Made by a program: the position numbers and the translations under genes. DNA of 64,000 bases from Microbacterium sp. MYb45. GTDB lineage: Bacteria > Actinomycetota > Actinomycetes > Actinomycetales > Microbacteriaceae. The stretch spans positions 1 through 64,000 of the forward strand of contig NZ_PCPG01000011.1 of assembly GCF_002979655.1 (NCBI RefSeq), written 5' to 3'. The notes beneath the pieces are model-generated. The model was given only the letters and a program-made list of their open reading frames with translations, was not told where the DNA came from and ran no database searches. This document shows, one piece after another, positions 41,578 to 50,282 of this stretch (position 1 is its first letter; every line of letters begins with the position of its first letter).

Positions 41578-42480
41578 TCAGCCGGTTCCCAGTACGTCGC
41601 GCATGGCCGAGATCGCCCGCGCGAGCGCGGGGTTGCTCGAGTCACGGCGCCAGACGGCATCCACCGCCGCGGTGTAGGCGGCGGGCTGACCCTCGGCCGC
41701 CGCCAGATCGCGGTAGACGACCCCGGCGTACTCCATGCGCGCAGCCGAACGCGGCACGATCGCCAGTCCGAAGCCGGCGGCGACGAGCGCGATAACACTG
41801 TGGATCTGCGCGGCTCGCTGCACCACCCGCACGCTGCGGTCGGCGAAGATGCCCTCCAGCTTTCGGACGAAGTACTCCGAGTCCGGGCGGGCGTACCCGA
41901 TGATCGACTCGCGGGCGACCTCGTCGACCGAGATCTCGCCGGCACCATCGGCCAGCGGATGCCCCTCGGGAATCGCCACCACCATCGATTCCTCGTGGAT
42001 GCGGAGCGTCTCGAAGATGTCGGGGTCGGCGAGCGGACGGATCAGTCCGATGTCGTACCGGTAGGCCGCGAGCTCGGCGAGCTGGTCACGACTGACGTGC
42101 TCGTGCAGCACCACGTCGACGTCCGGCAGGCGCTCCTGCCAGACGGTCAGGATGTCGCCGAGCACCGCGAGCGACGCCCCCGACGTGAACCCGACGACCA
42201 GCCGACCGCGATCTCCGCGCGCCACGCCCTGCATCAGCGAGCGGCTGCTGTCGGCGAGATCGAGGAGCTGCTTGGCCCGCTCGACGAAGGCCTCGCCCTC
42301 GACGGTCAGAGACACCTTGCGATTGGTGCGGACGAACAGCTGCACGCCCAGATCGGTCTCGAGGTTCTGGATCTGGCGGCTCAGCGGGGGCTGCGTCATG
42401 CGCAGCTCCCGCGCGGCATTGCCGAAATGCAGATGCTCGGCGACGGCGACGAAGGCGCGCAATTGCTCGAAGCTGAACAT
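41578..42480 (-). CDS. LysR-family transcriptional regulator (module E)
   Basis: A 300-residue LysR protein with an N-terminal winged HTH (FSFEQLRAFVAVAEHLHFGNAARELRMTQPPLSRQIQ in several segments, residues 2-40). The effector domain starts near residue 92 (GRLVVGFTSGASLAVLGDIL). It is the only regulator in the 41578-54184 block and lies just downstream of the two permease genes. Two T-N11-A palindromes at 44368-44384 and 54168-54184 fit LysR binding. It would sense the hexarate, uronate or another pathway intermediate. The gap to the upstream permease gene is 24 bases, so it may be co-transcribed with it. Confidence 0.93.
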   Translation of the reverse strand: MFSFEQLRAFVAVAEHLHFGNAARELRMTQPPLSRQIQNLETDLGVQLFVRTNRKVSLTVEGEAFVERAKQLLDLADSSRSLMQGVARGDRGRLVVGFTSGASLAVLGDILTVWQERLPDVDVVLHEHVSRDQLAELAAYRYDIGLIRPLADPDIFETLRIHEESMVVAIPEGHPLADGAGEISVDEVARESIIGYARPDSEYFVRKLEGIFADRSVRVVQRAAQIHSVIALVAAGFGLAIVPRSAARMEYAGVVYRDLAAAEGQPAAYTAAVDAVWRRDSSNPALARAISAMRDVLGTG

Positions 42481-42504
42481 CGCCCGATCCTATCCCGGCG
42501 CGCG

Positions 42505-43398
42505 CTACTGCTTGACGCTTCCGGCGCTCAGCCCACCCCGCCAGTACCGCTGCAGGGCGAGGAACACGATCATGATCGGGATGAGTGCCAGCAGCGACCC
42601 GGTGATGACGAGGTTGAAGATGGGGCTCGCGCCCACACCGACCGCCTGCGCGTTCCACTGCTGCAGACCGATCGGCAGCGGGAACAGCTCGGGATCGCTG
42701 AGCATGATCAGCGGGAGGAAGTAGTTGTTCCAGGTCGACACGACCGAGAACAGCAGCACCGTGACGACACCCGGCGCGAGGATGCGCAGCGAGATCGTGA
42801 AGAAGGTGCGGGCCTCGCTCGAACCGTCCATGCGGGCGGCCTCGAGCAGCTCGGTCGGGATCGCCTCCTGCGTGTACACCCAGATCAGGTAGAGCCCGAA
42901 CGGCGAGGCGAGGGACGGGATGATGATCGCCCAGACGGTGTTCGTCAACCCCAGCTCGCTGAACATGAGGAACGTCGGCACGGCGAGCGCGGTGCCCGGG
43001 ATGGCGACCGCACCGAGGATGACCGCGAAGATGCCCTTCTTGCCCGGGAACCGGTACTTCGCCAGGCCGTACCCGCCCATGGCGCTGAGCAGTGTGGCAC
43101 CACCGGCGCCGACCACGACGTAGAGCAGCGTGTTGCGCAGCCACTGCACGTAGATGCCGTCGTCGTAGGTGAGCACCTGCGCGATGTTGTCGAAGAGCGC
43201 GAACGGGCCCGAGAACCAGAGGCCGAACGACGAGAACAGTTCGGACTGCGTCTTCGTGGCGTTGATGAGCAGCCAGACGAGCGGCAGCAGCGCGTAGAGG
43301 GCGAAGAGCGACATAGCGATCGTCAGCGCGACCGAACGACGCGGCTTGCGACTGAGCGACGCGCGGGGCGACCGGGATCGGAGAGAGGAGGCGGGCAT
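42505..43398 (-). CDS. CUT1 sugar ABC permease, MalG/UgpE-type (module E)
   Basis: A 297-residue permease. Helix 1 is LTIAMSLFALYALLPLVWLLINAT. The EAA loop is LLEAARMDGSSEARTFFTISLRILAP, and the C-terminus is QRYWRGGLSAGSVKQ. Its ATG overlaps the stop of the other permease (TGATG). It is the second half of the channel for the 50283-51635 binding protein. The 24 bases to the LysR gene suggest shared transcription. Confidence 0.93.
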   Translation of the reverse strand: MPASSLRSRSPRASLSRKPRRSVALTIAMSLFALYALLPLVWLLINATKTQSELFSSFGLWFSGPFALFDNIAQVLTYDDGIYVQWLRNTLLYVVVGAGGATLLSAMGGYGLAKYRFPGKKGIFAVILGAVAIPGTALAVPTFLMFSELGLTNTVWAIIIPSLASPFGLYLIWVYTQEAIPTELLEAARMDGSSEARTFFTISLRILAPGVVTVLLFSVVSTWNNYFLPLIMLSDPELFPLPIGLQQWNAQAVGVGASPIFNLVITGSLLALIPIMIVFLALQRYWRGGLSAGSVKQ

Positions 43399-44318
43399 CA
43401 GACGTCCTTCCGGCTTCCGCGCAGCTGCACGATGTAGGCGATCACGGCGGTGAGCAGGCCCATGATGATCGCGATCGTGGCCGCGTAGTTCTGCTGCTGA
43501 CCGAGGAAGGCGAGGTTGTAGGCGTACATGTTGGGTGTGTAGAAGGTGGGGATCAGGTTCGGCACGATCGTTTTGAGGATGTTCGGCTCGTTGAACAGCT
43601 GGAAGCTGCCGATGATCGAGAAGATCGTGGCGATGACGAGCGACCCGCGGATGGCGGGGAGCTTGATGGCCGTGACGATGCGGAACTGTCCTGCTCCGTC
43701 GATCTCCGCGGCCTCGAACAGCTCGTGCGGGATCGCCTTGAGCGCGGCGAAGAAGATGAGCATGTTGTAGCCGATGAACTGCCAGGTGACGATGTTGCCG
43801 ATCGACAGGAGCATCCATTCGGGGGCGAACGGGGTAATCAGGTCGAACCCGACGGCGTTGTTGATGTTGCCGACGAGGCCGAAGCGCTCGCCGTACATGA
43901 AGCCCCACATCAGCACCGCCACGACCGCGGGCACCGCGTACGGGAGGAAGATCGCCAGGCGGAAGAAGCTCGCACCGTGCAGACGCGCACTGTCGATCGC
44001 GAGGGCGGCGACGAGCGCCAGGATCAGCATCACCGGCACCTGCACCACGAGGAACAGCAGCACGCGACCGACGCCCTCGAGGAACTGCGGGTCGGTGAAC
44101 GCGGCGACGAAGTTGTCGACACCCACGAAGATCGTGCCACCCACCAGCTTCGTCTGGAACATGCTGAGGATGATCGAGTAGACCACCGGAGCCAGCATGA
44201 CCAGCGCGAAGACGATGAGGAACGGGGCGAGGAAGCCGTATCCCGCCCGGATCTGGGCACGCTCCGTCCCGGATCCTCTTCTTCGTCGCGTCACGCTCGG
44301 CGTCATCGTCGTGGACAT
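43398..44318 (-). CDS. CUT1 sugar ABC permease, MalF/UgpA-type (module E)
   Basis: A 306-residue permease with helix 1 YGFLAPFLIVFALVMLAPVVYSIILSM and five more. The EAA loop is LFEAAEIDGAGQFRIVTAIKLPAIRG. The ATG at 44318 was chosen because GAAGGG lies 6 bases upstream; the ATG at 44324 abuts that site. It starts a separate transcript, since a palindrome and 97 bases lie between it and the GH2 gene. It lacks its own binding protein and ATPase in the adjacent genes; the binding protein of this block is about 6 kb upstream. Confidence 0.92.
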   Translation of the reverse strand: MSTTMTPSVTRRRRGSGTERAQIRAGYGFLAPFLIVFALVMLAPVVYSIILSMFQTKLVGGTIFVGVDNFVAAFTDPQFLEGVGRVLLFLVVQVPVMLILALVAALAIDSARLHGASFFRLAIFLPYAVPAVVAVLMWGFMYGERFGLVGNINNAVGFDLITPFAPEWMLLSIGNIVTWQFIGYNMLIFFAALKAIPHELFEAAEIDGAGQFRIVTAIKLPAIRGSLVIATIFSIIGSFQLFNEPNILKTIVPNLIPTFYTPNMYAYNLAFLGQQQNYAATIAIIMGLLTAVIAYIVQLRGSRKDV

Positions 44319-44367
44319 CCGCATCCCTTCGTCGGGTCCTGGCTCAGTCAGCCTAGAAAGACCGACT

Positions 44368-44384
44368 GATATCTGTAAAGCATC
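44368..44384. promoter_or_regulatory. T-N11-A palindrome before the module E permeases
   Basis: GATATCTGTAAAGCATC has GATA/ATC-type arms around a GTA centre. It matches 14 of 17 bases of the perfect palindrome at 54168-54184, and similarity continues in the following 20 bases (TATTnGCATT). It lies 50 bases upstream of the permease ATG. The LysR at 41578-42480 is the likely binder. Confidence 0.68.
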
Positions 44385-44414
44385 TATTTGGCATTGAACA
44401 ATGCCCCAGAGGTA

Positions 44415-47402
44415 TCAATCCACGATGAACGTGACACCCAGCTCGCGCTCCTGCGGATGCAGCCAGTAGGGCGGCAGGGTGTCGGGACCGCAGGATGCCG
44501 TGCCCAGCCCGGCCTGCGCGACATCGAGCGTGATCCAGGTGCGGTCCGAAGGCTCCAGTTGCACGGCATGCGTCGCCCGCTCGAGGTCGGCGGTGCGCCA
44601 GGGCCGGACGGTGAACCCGAGGGACTCGTCGGCCTCGATGCGCAGGCGCGGACTGCGACCGGTGATCTCCGACCCGCTGATCTCCGCCCAGCGCACATCC
44701 TGTCGTGCACCGTTCTCCTGGGGATGCGCGTACGGCGTCTGGAACGCCGCGACGGACGTCTCATGCGCACCCACGCGCACGGCCTGACGGGAGTCGGGAT
44801 ACGACTCCCCCGGTCCGAGTCCGAACCAGCGGACGCGGTCGTCGAGGCCGTCGAGCGCGAACGTGATGCCCAGTCGCGGCAGGGTCACCACAGGCCCGGG
44901 AGCTGCGACTCCGAGGGTCGTCGGTTCGATCCCCGCACGGAACTGCCCGTGGGGGCGGATGCGCACCCGCAGATGCACCGCGTCGCCCACCGCCGTCCAC
45001 ACCCAGGTGGTGGCGAATCCGGAATCGACGCCCGCCGCGCCCGTGACCGTCTCCACGCGGATCGCTCCATCGTCTTCTACGACCTCGACGGTGCGATGCA
45101 GCATCCGATCGAAGCCGAGTTCGAGCCATCGAGCACCCTGACCCTCGACATGGCTGTCGTTGTCGGTCAGTGCCCGCCAGATGTCGAGCACCGGCGTCGT
45201 GACCGCGCGCCCGCCGAGGGAGACCAGTCGGCCCCGGTCATCGATCTCGGCCGGGCCGAGGCGCCATCCGTCGCCTGCGGCGACCGCAGGGGTCGCGCTG
45301 CGCAGAGTGCGCGTGCGCTCGGCGAGCAGGCGCTGCCCGGTTCCGACGACATGACCGGCGGGCACGACGTCGGCATCGGCCCGGCGCACGACGTCGATCG
45401 TGAGCCACGCCTGCTGGCCGTCGGCGAGCGCCGGTGCGTCGAGGATCGGGAGCGCGATGTCGGCATCCGCCCTCGGCCCGATCTCGGGCAGCGCCAGCAT
45501 GCCCGATGCGACCTGATCTCCGTCGACCTCGACCCGCCAGGCGAGCTCGAACCCGTCGAGCGAGACGTGGTCGTGACGGTTCTCGACGCGCACCGCGTCG
45601 GAACCCACCGTCAGACGCACGGGCGAGATCACCGCGGCGTACTCCGTGAGTCCCGGCGAAGGAGTGCGATCGGCGAAGACCAACCCGTCGATGATGTACG
45701 TGCTGTCGTGCAGGGCCTCATCGAAGTCGCCGCCGTACGCGACGAACTCGCGACCGCGGGCATCGACCTGCGTGATGCCCTGGTCCATCCACTCCCACAC
45801 GAAACCGCCGAGCAATCGCGGGTACCGATCGAACAGCCGCTCGTAGTCGATGAGCGCGCCCGGGCCGTTGCCCATCGCGTGGGCGTACTCGCAGAGCAGG
45901 AAGGGCTGTCGGCGGCGGCGAGCATCCGCCGCCACGTCCGGGGTCCCGGGTTCGACTCCTGCACCGATCAGCGCCACCTCGTCGGGCGCGGCGTACATGC
46001 GGCTGTACACGTCGACATAGCTGCTGTTCTGGTCGCCCTCGTAGTGCACAGGGCGGTCATCGCCCGCATGCAGCAGATCGGCCATGGCCTGCAGGTTGTC
46101 GCCGGCACCGGCCTCGTTGCCCAGCGACCACATGATCACGCTCGGGTGGTTGCGGTCACGCGCCAGCATGCGCTCGGCGCGATCGAGCATCGCCGCACGC
46201 CAGCGGGGATCGGCGGGCGGATTCTGCACCCATCCGGCATGCACGAAGCCGTGCGTCTCGACATCGCACTCGTCGATCACGTAGAGACCGTGCTCGTCGC
46301 ACAGATCGAGGAACCGCGGGTCGGGCGGATAGTGGCTCGTGCGCACCGCGTTGATGTTGTGCGTCTTGAGCAGCTCGATGTCGCGCAGCATCGTGGCGAC
46401 GTCGAGCGTGCGCCCGGTGTCGGGGTGCCACTCGTGCCGGTTCACGCCGCGCAGGCGGATGGGGCTGCCGTTGACCAGCAGTTCGCCGTCGACGATCTTG
46501 AGCGTGCGGAATCCGATGCGCACCCGCAGCGTCTCGCCCGGGCTCGCGATCTCGGCGTCGTACAGGCGCGGCGTCTCGGCCGTCCACGGCTCGACCGACG
46601 AGATCACGATGGGTTCGCCGGCCGTACCGCTCACGGCGAGTTCGGGGATGCGCACCGTGGCAGGCACGTCGGTTTCGACGAGCAGGCGGGCCTCTCCCGT
46701 CGTCGCGTCGTAGTCGGCTCGGATGCGGTGCTCGTCGATGCCCCCGACCGGGCGCGTGCGCAGCGACACCGAACGGAAGATGCCCGACACCCACCACATG
46801 TCCTGGTCTTCGAGGTAGGTGGCCGCCGACCACTGCAGCACCCGCACCGCGACGGTGTTCTCGCCGGCCCGGATCAGTGCGGTCACATCGAACTCGGTCG
46901 CCAGTCGGCTGCCGGTGCCCCAGCCGACGGCGACGCCGTTGACCCAGACCGAGAACGAGGAGTCGACACCCTCGAAGCGCAGCACGGCATGCTCGCCCTC
47001 GGCGAGACCCGGATACTCGAATCGACGCCGATACTCACCGACCGGGTTCTCGTTCGGCACGGCGGGCGGATCGACGGGGAACGGATAGCGGATGTTCGTG
47101 TACGCAGGAGCCCCGTAGCGCCACTCGCCGCGCGGCAGCAGCGCGCCGTCGGCGTCGCGCAGACCGGCGATCTGCCAGCTCGACGGAACCGCGATCTCGT
47201 CCCAGTTCGCGTCGTCGAGCGCTTCCGCCCCGAACGACGGCGTCAGATCATGCAGCCCCTCGCCCAGGCGGAAGCGCCACGGGCCGTCGAGGGAGAGCAC
47301 CGGTGCATCCGTCGGGGCGATCTGGGCAGCGACCCGACGACCCTCGCCGGGCTCGACCGCGGCGACGAAAGCCGCGGTCTCGATGTCGTGCACGAACGTC
47401 AT
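44415..47402 (-). CDS. GH2 beta-galactosidase, LacZ type
   Basis: A 995-residue GH2 enzyme of full LacZ length. The sugar-binding domain opens it (LSLDGPWRFRLGEG), followed by an immunoglobulin-like domain and the TIM barrel. The acid/base motif is SLGNEAG (Glu430) and the nucleophile motif is LLCEYAHAMGN (Glu505), both as in LacZ. The C-terminal beta-sandwich (small chain) domain is present and contains WFGLGPGESYPDS. There is no signal peptide. It overlaps the GlucD-like gene by ATGA, so it is translated with it. It would cut terminal beta-galactosides from pectic or arabinogalactan side chains, which fits the two arabinofuranosidases; GH2 also holds glucuronidases, but the YAHAMGN and small-chain domain favour galactosidase. 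Confidence 0.93.
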   Translation of the reverse strand: MTFVHDIETAAFVAAVEPGEGRRVAAQIAPTDAPVLSLDGPWRFRLGEGLHDLTPSFGAEALDDANWDEIAVPSSWQIAGLRDADGALLPRGEWRYGAPAYTNIRYPFPVDPPAVPNENPVGEYRRRFEYPGLAEGEHAVLRFEGVDSSFSVWVNGVAVGWGTGSRLATEFDVTALIRAGENTVAVRVLQWSAATYLEDQDMWWVSGIFRSVSLRTRPVGGIDEHRIRADYDATTGEARLLVETDVPATVRIPELAVSGTAGEPIVISSVEPWTAETPRLYDAEIASPGETLRVRIGFRTLKIVDGELLVNGSPIRLRGVNRHEWHPDTGRTLDVATMLRDIELLKTHNINAVRTSHYPPDPRFLDLCDEHGLYVIDECDVETHGFVHAGWVQNPPADPRWRAAMLDRAERMLARDRNHPSVIMWSLGNEAGAGDNLQAMADLLHAGDDRPVHYEGDQNSSYVDVYSRMYAAPDEVALIGAGVEPGTPDVAADARRRRQPFLLCEYAHAMGNGPGALIDYERLFDRYPRLLGGFVWEWMDQGITQVDARGREFVAYGGDFDEALHDSTYIIDGLVFADRTPSPGLTEYAAVISPVRLTVGSDAVRVENRHDHVSLDGFELAWRVEVDGDQVASGMLALPEIGPRADADIALPILDAPALADGQQAWLTIDVVRRADADVVPAGHVVGTGQRLLAERTRTLRSATPAVAAGDGWRLGPAEIDDRGRLVSLGGRAVTTPVLDIWRALTDNDSHVEGQGARWLELGFDRMLHRTVEVVEDDGAIRVETVTGAAGVDSGFATTWVWTAVGDAVHLRVRIRPHGQFRAGIEPTTLGVAAPGPVVTLPRLGITFALDGLDDRVRWFGLGPGESYPDSRQAVRVGAHETSVAAFQTPYAHPQENGARQDVRWAEISGSEITGRSPRLRIEADESLGFTVRPWRTADLERATHAVQLEPSDRTWITLDVAQAGLGTASCGPDTLPPYWLHPQERELGVTFIVD

Positions 47403-48676
47403 CGTGCGTCCTCCTCGAACCAGCGCGGCAACCGACTGTCGAAGTCGGGCTGGAACTGCCGGATGTATCCGGTGTCGTCGCGGCGACGGATCGTCGTCTC
47501 GACGTACGCCTCGTGCAGTCGCTGCAGGCGGGACTCGTCGATCTCGACGCCCAGCCCCGGCCGATCGGGCACCGTGATCGCGCCTTTCCGGATCGTGAGG
47601 TGCGAGGTGTCGGCGACGACATCGTCTTCGGCGCGCTTCCACGGCCAGTGCGTGTCGAGCGCGTAGTCGAGCTTCTCGACCGAGGCGCCCAGGTGCAGCA
47701 TCGCGGCGAGACTGATGCCGAGGTGGCTGTTCGAATGCATCGAGATGCCCACGTTCATCGCCGCGCACGTCGCCGCGAGCTGCATCGACGGCCGGAAGCC
47801 GCCCCAGTAGTGGTGGTCGATCAGCACGACCTGCACGGCGTCACGACGGAAGCCCTCGTTGATGTGCCCCTGCTCGACCACGCACATGTTCGTGGCCAGC
47901 GGGAGCGACGTCTGCTGCGCGACCTCGGCCATCGCGGGGATACCCGGGGTCGGGTCTTCGTAGTACTCCAGCGCGTGCTCGAGGCGGGAGGCGATGCGCA
48001 CCGCCGTGCGCACATCCCACGTGCCGTTCGGGTCGACGCGCAGCGGCACCTCGGGGAACGCCTCATGCAGGCGTTCGATGGCCTCCGCCTCCTGGTCGGG
48101 CGGGAACACCCCGCCTTTGAGCTTCAGCGAACGGAAGCCCCATGTGTCGATCATGCGCTGCGCCTGCGCGACGATCGCCTCGGCGTCGAGGGCGGCGCCC
48201 CACGCGTCGGGCTGCGCACCCGGATGCCGGTCCCACTTGTAGAAGAGATAGCCGCTGTAGTCGACAGCGTCGCGCTGCCTGCCGCCGAGCAGCGCCCACA
48301 CCGGCACACCCGCGATCTGCCCCTGCAGGTCATGGAAGGCCGTGTCGAACGGAGCGACGATCGTGGCCAGCAGCTTGCGGGTCATCCCGGTCGGAGCATC
48401 CGGATCGCCGGCCCCGAGCGCCGCGGCCAACACCGGGAAGAGGCGGCCGACCCGGTAGGGCGTGGCGCCGATGACGGCCTCACCCGCGCGGCGAAGCAGC
48501 GCGAGGATGTCGGCGTCGCCATAGGTCTCACCGAGACCGGTCAGGCCGGTGTCGGTGCGCACCTCGACGATCGAGCGCAGCACGAGCGGCTCGTGCACGC
48601 CCGCGGCGTTGAGCAGGGGCGGGTCGGCGAAGGCGACCGGGGTGATGCGGACGTCGGTGATGACGGGGACGGTCAT
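47399..48676 (-). CDS. Glucarate dehydratase-like enolase superfamily enzyme
   Basis: A 425-residue enzyme. Residues of E. coli glucarate dehydratase are conserved: catalytic Lys pair in LKLKGGV (Lys185/Lys187), metal ligands Asp215 (VDPNG), Glu240 (YYEDP) and Asn263 (ATNM), then DHHYWGG and MHSNSHLGIS with the catalytic His314. It would dehydrate D-glucarate (or another hexarate) to 5-keto-4-deoxyglucarate. The enzymes for the next two steps are encoded at 51689-54108, so the pathway to 2-oxoglutarate is complete. It overlaps the GH51 gene upstream and the GH2 gene downstream by 4 bases each. Aldonate dehydratase activity (arabinonate) cannot be excluded. Confidence 0.88.
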   Translation of the reverse strand: MTVPVITDVRITPVAFADPPLLNAAGVHEPLVLRSIVEVRTDTGLTGLGETYGDADILALLRRAGEAVIGATPYRVGRLFPVLAAALGAGDPDAPTGMTRKLLATIVAPFDTAFHDLQGQIAGVPVWALLGGRQRDAVDYSGYLFYKWDRHPGAQPDAWGAALDAEAIVAQAQRMIDTWGFRSLKLKGGVFPPDQEAEAIERLHEAFPEVPLRVDPNGTWDVRTAVRIASRLEHALEYYEDPTPGIPAMAEVAQQTSLPLATNMCVVEQGHINEGFRRDAVQVVLIDHHYWGGFRPSMQLAATCAAMNVGISMHSNSHLGISLAAMLHLGASVEKLDYALDTHWPWKRAEDDVVADTSHLTIRKGAITVPDRPGLGVEIDESRLQRLHEAYVETTIRRRDDTGYIRQFQPDFDSRLPRWFEEDAR

Positions 48677-50217
48677 GCGTTCTCTTCCTGGGTTTCGGTG
48701 CGGGCGCCGGCTTCGATGGCGCGCACGAGACGGAGGTGGTTCCACGAGAGGGGCGGCAGCTGCACGGTCGCACTGCCCGGCTCGACGGCAAGCGCGCGCG
48801 GCGCCACCGGCTGCGCATCGGCCGTGTTCGTCGTGCGACGGTCACCGTCGTCGGGAGCGGTCAGGGTGGTCGCCGACTCCACGACGAACCCATCGGTGTC
48901 GAGCGCGACGTCGACGGCATCCGTCTGCGAACGGTTCACGACGAACACCTCGATGCGGTCGTCGTCGAACGTGGCGGTGGCGTCGAGCTGCAGCACGTCT
49001 CCGTAGGTGGGCGTGGTCAGCGTCGCCGCCTCCACTCCCACCGTCAGCACCGACCCGTGCGCGTGGGCGGCGGTGATCGCGAACGGGTAGAAGATCGTCT
49101 GCCGCCAGGCGGCACCGCCCGGCTCGCTGCGGATGGGCGCGATCACGTTGACGAGCTGGGCCTGGTTGGCGATCGAGACCCGGTCGGCGTGACGAAGCAG
49201 CGAGTTCAGCAGCGATCCCACGACGACCGCGTCGGTCACCGTGTACTCGTCTTCGATGATGCGCGGGTGAAAGCGCCACGGCCCCGTGAGCAGCGGTTCC
49301 TTGTCGACCTGGTTGAAGCGCGTGGTGTTCCACACGTTCCACTCGTCGACGCTGATGCCGATGTGCTTGGTCAGACCCAGCTCCTGCTCGACGCCGGCGA
49401 CGATCATCGCGACCTCGTCGATGAAGCGGTCGAGTCGGGCGCTCGACGCGAGGAAGTCCGACACGTCGTCGAGTTCTTCGTAGTACGCGTGCAGAGAGAT
49501 GTGGTCGACGAGATCGCCGGTGTGACGCAGCACCGTGCGCTCCCACTCGCCGAACGTCGCCATCTCGGCCGACGAACTGCCCGCGGCGACGAGCTCGACA
49601 CCGGGATCGATGAAGCGCATCAGGCGGGCGGTCTCGGCGGCGAGGCGGCCGTACTCGTCGGCGGTCTTGTGGCCGATCTGCCACTCGCCGTCCATCTCGT
49701 TGCCGAGGCACCACACGTCGAAGCCGAACGCGGCATCCGCACCGTTCCTGCGCCGTTCGGCGACGCGCGCCGTCGGTTCATCGAGGTTGCAGTACTCCAA
49801 CAGCTCGGCGGCTTCGGCGGCGCCGCGCGTGCCGAGGTTGACCGCCATCATGACCTCGAGGCCCATCTCCGTCGCCCACCCGGTGAACTCGTGCAGACCC
49901 ACGGCGTTCGATTCGAGGCTCCGCCACGCGGCATCCACCCGCACCGGGCGATTCTCCACCGGCCCGACGCCGTCTTCCCAGCGGTACCCCGAGACGAAGT
50001 TGCCGCCCGGATAGCGCACGCACGTGGCACCGAGCTCGCGCACGAGCGCGCCGACATCGCGGCGGAACCCGGCCGCATCGGCCGTCGGATGCTCCGGCTC
50101 ATGGATGCCCGTATAGACCGAGCGCCCCATGTGCTCGACGAAGGTGCCGAACAAACGACGCGAGACCGGGGCGACGGTCTCGTCGGAGCGAAGGCGGAGA
50201 GTTGCGACCTGCTGCAC
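48673..50217 (-). CDS. GH51 alpha-L-arabinofuranosidase (module E)
   Basis: A 514-residue paralogue of the enzyme at 21549-23084. Acid/base Glu174 is in CLGNEMDG and nucleophile Glu292 in VDEWNVW. The GTG at 50217 was chosen with AAAGG 10 bases upstream, giving an N-terminus aligned with the other copy; a GTG at 50235 is less supported. It has no signal peptide. It follows the binding-protein gene across a 65-base gap holding a strong stem-loop and overlaps the GlucD-like gene by ATGA. It would remove arabinofuranosyl groups from oligosaccharides imported by this module. Confidence 0.93.
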   Translation of the reverse strand: MQQVATLRLRSDETVAPVSRRLFGTFVEHMGRSVYTGIHEPEHPTADAAGFRRDVGALVRELGATCVRYPGGNFVSGYRWEDGVGPVENRPVRVDAAWRSLESNAVGLHEFTGWATEMGLEVMMAVNLGTRGAAEAAELLEYCNLDEPTARVAERRRNGADAAFGFDVWCLGNEMDGEWQIGHKTADEYGRLAAETARLMRFIDPGVELVAAGSSSAEMATFGEWERTVLRHTGDLVDHISLHAYYEELDDVSDFLASSARLDRFIDEVAMIVAGVEQELGLTKHIGISVDEWNVWNTTRFNQVDKEPLLTGPWRFHPRIIEDEYTVTDAVVVGSLLNSLLRHADRVSIANQAQLVNVIAPIRSEPGGAAWRQTIFYPFAITAAHAHGSVLTVGVEAATLTTPTYGDVLQLDATATFDDDRIEVFVVNRSQTDAVDVALDTDGFVVESATTLTAPDDGDRRTTNTADAQPVAPRALAVEPGSATVQLPPLSWNHLRLVRAIEAGARTETQEENA

Positions 50218-50241
50218 GATGGTGATGCCTTTCACGACGAT

Positions 50242-50277
50242 GGCAGGGCCATCCCCCGAGTGGTGGATGGCCCTGCC
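50242..50277 (-). other. Stem-loop between binding-protein and GH51 genes (module E)
   Basis: GGCAGGGCCATCC at 50242-50254 pairs perfectly over 13 bases with GGATGGCCCTGCC at 50265-50277 around a 10-base loop. It begins 6 bases past the binding-protein stop (transcription goes to lower numbers). It lies inside a run of same-strand genes, so I read it as an attenuator or message stabiliser rather than a final terminator. Confidence 0.7.
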
Positions 50278-50282
50278 GACGG

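Noticed and set aside
44388-47666. Plus-strand open frame of about 1090 codons opposite the GH2 gene
   Set aside because: The opposite strand has an intact LacZ-type enzyme with both catalytic glutamates; the antisense frame shows no domain or ribosome site.
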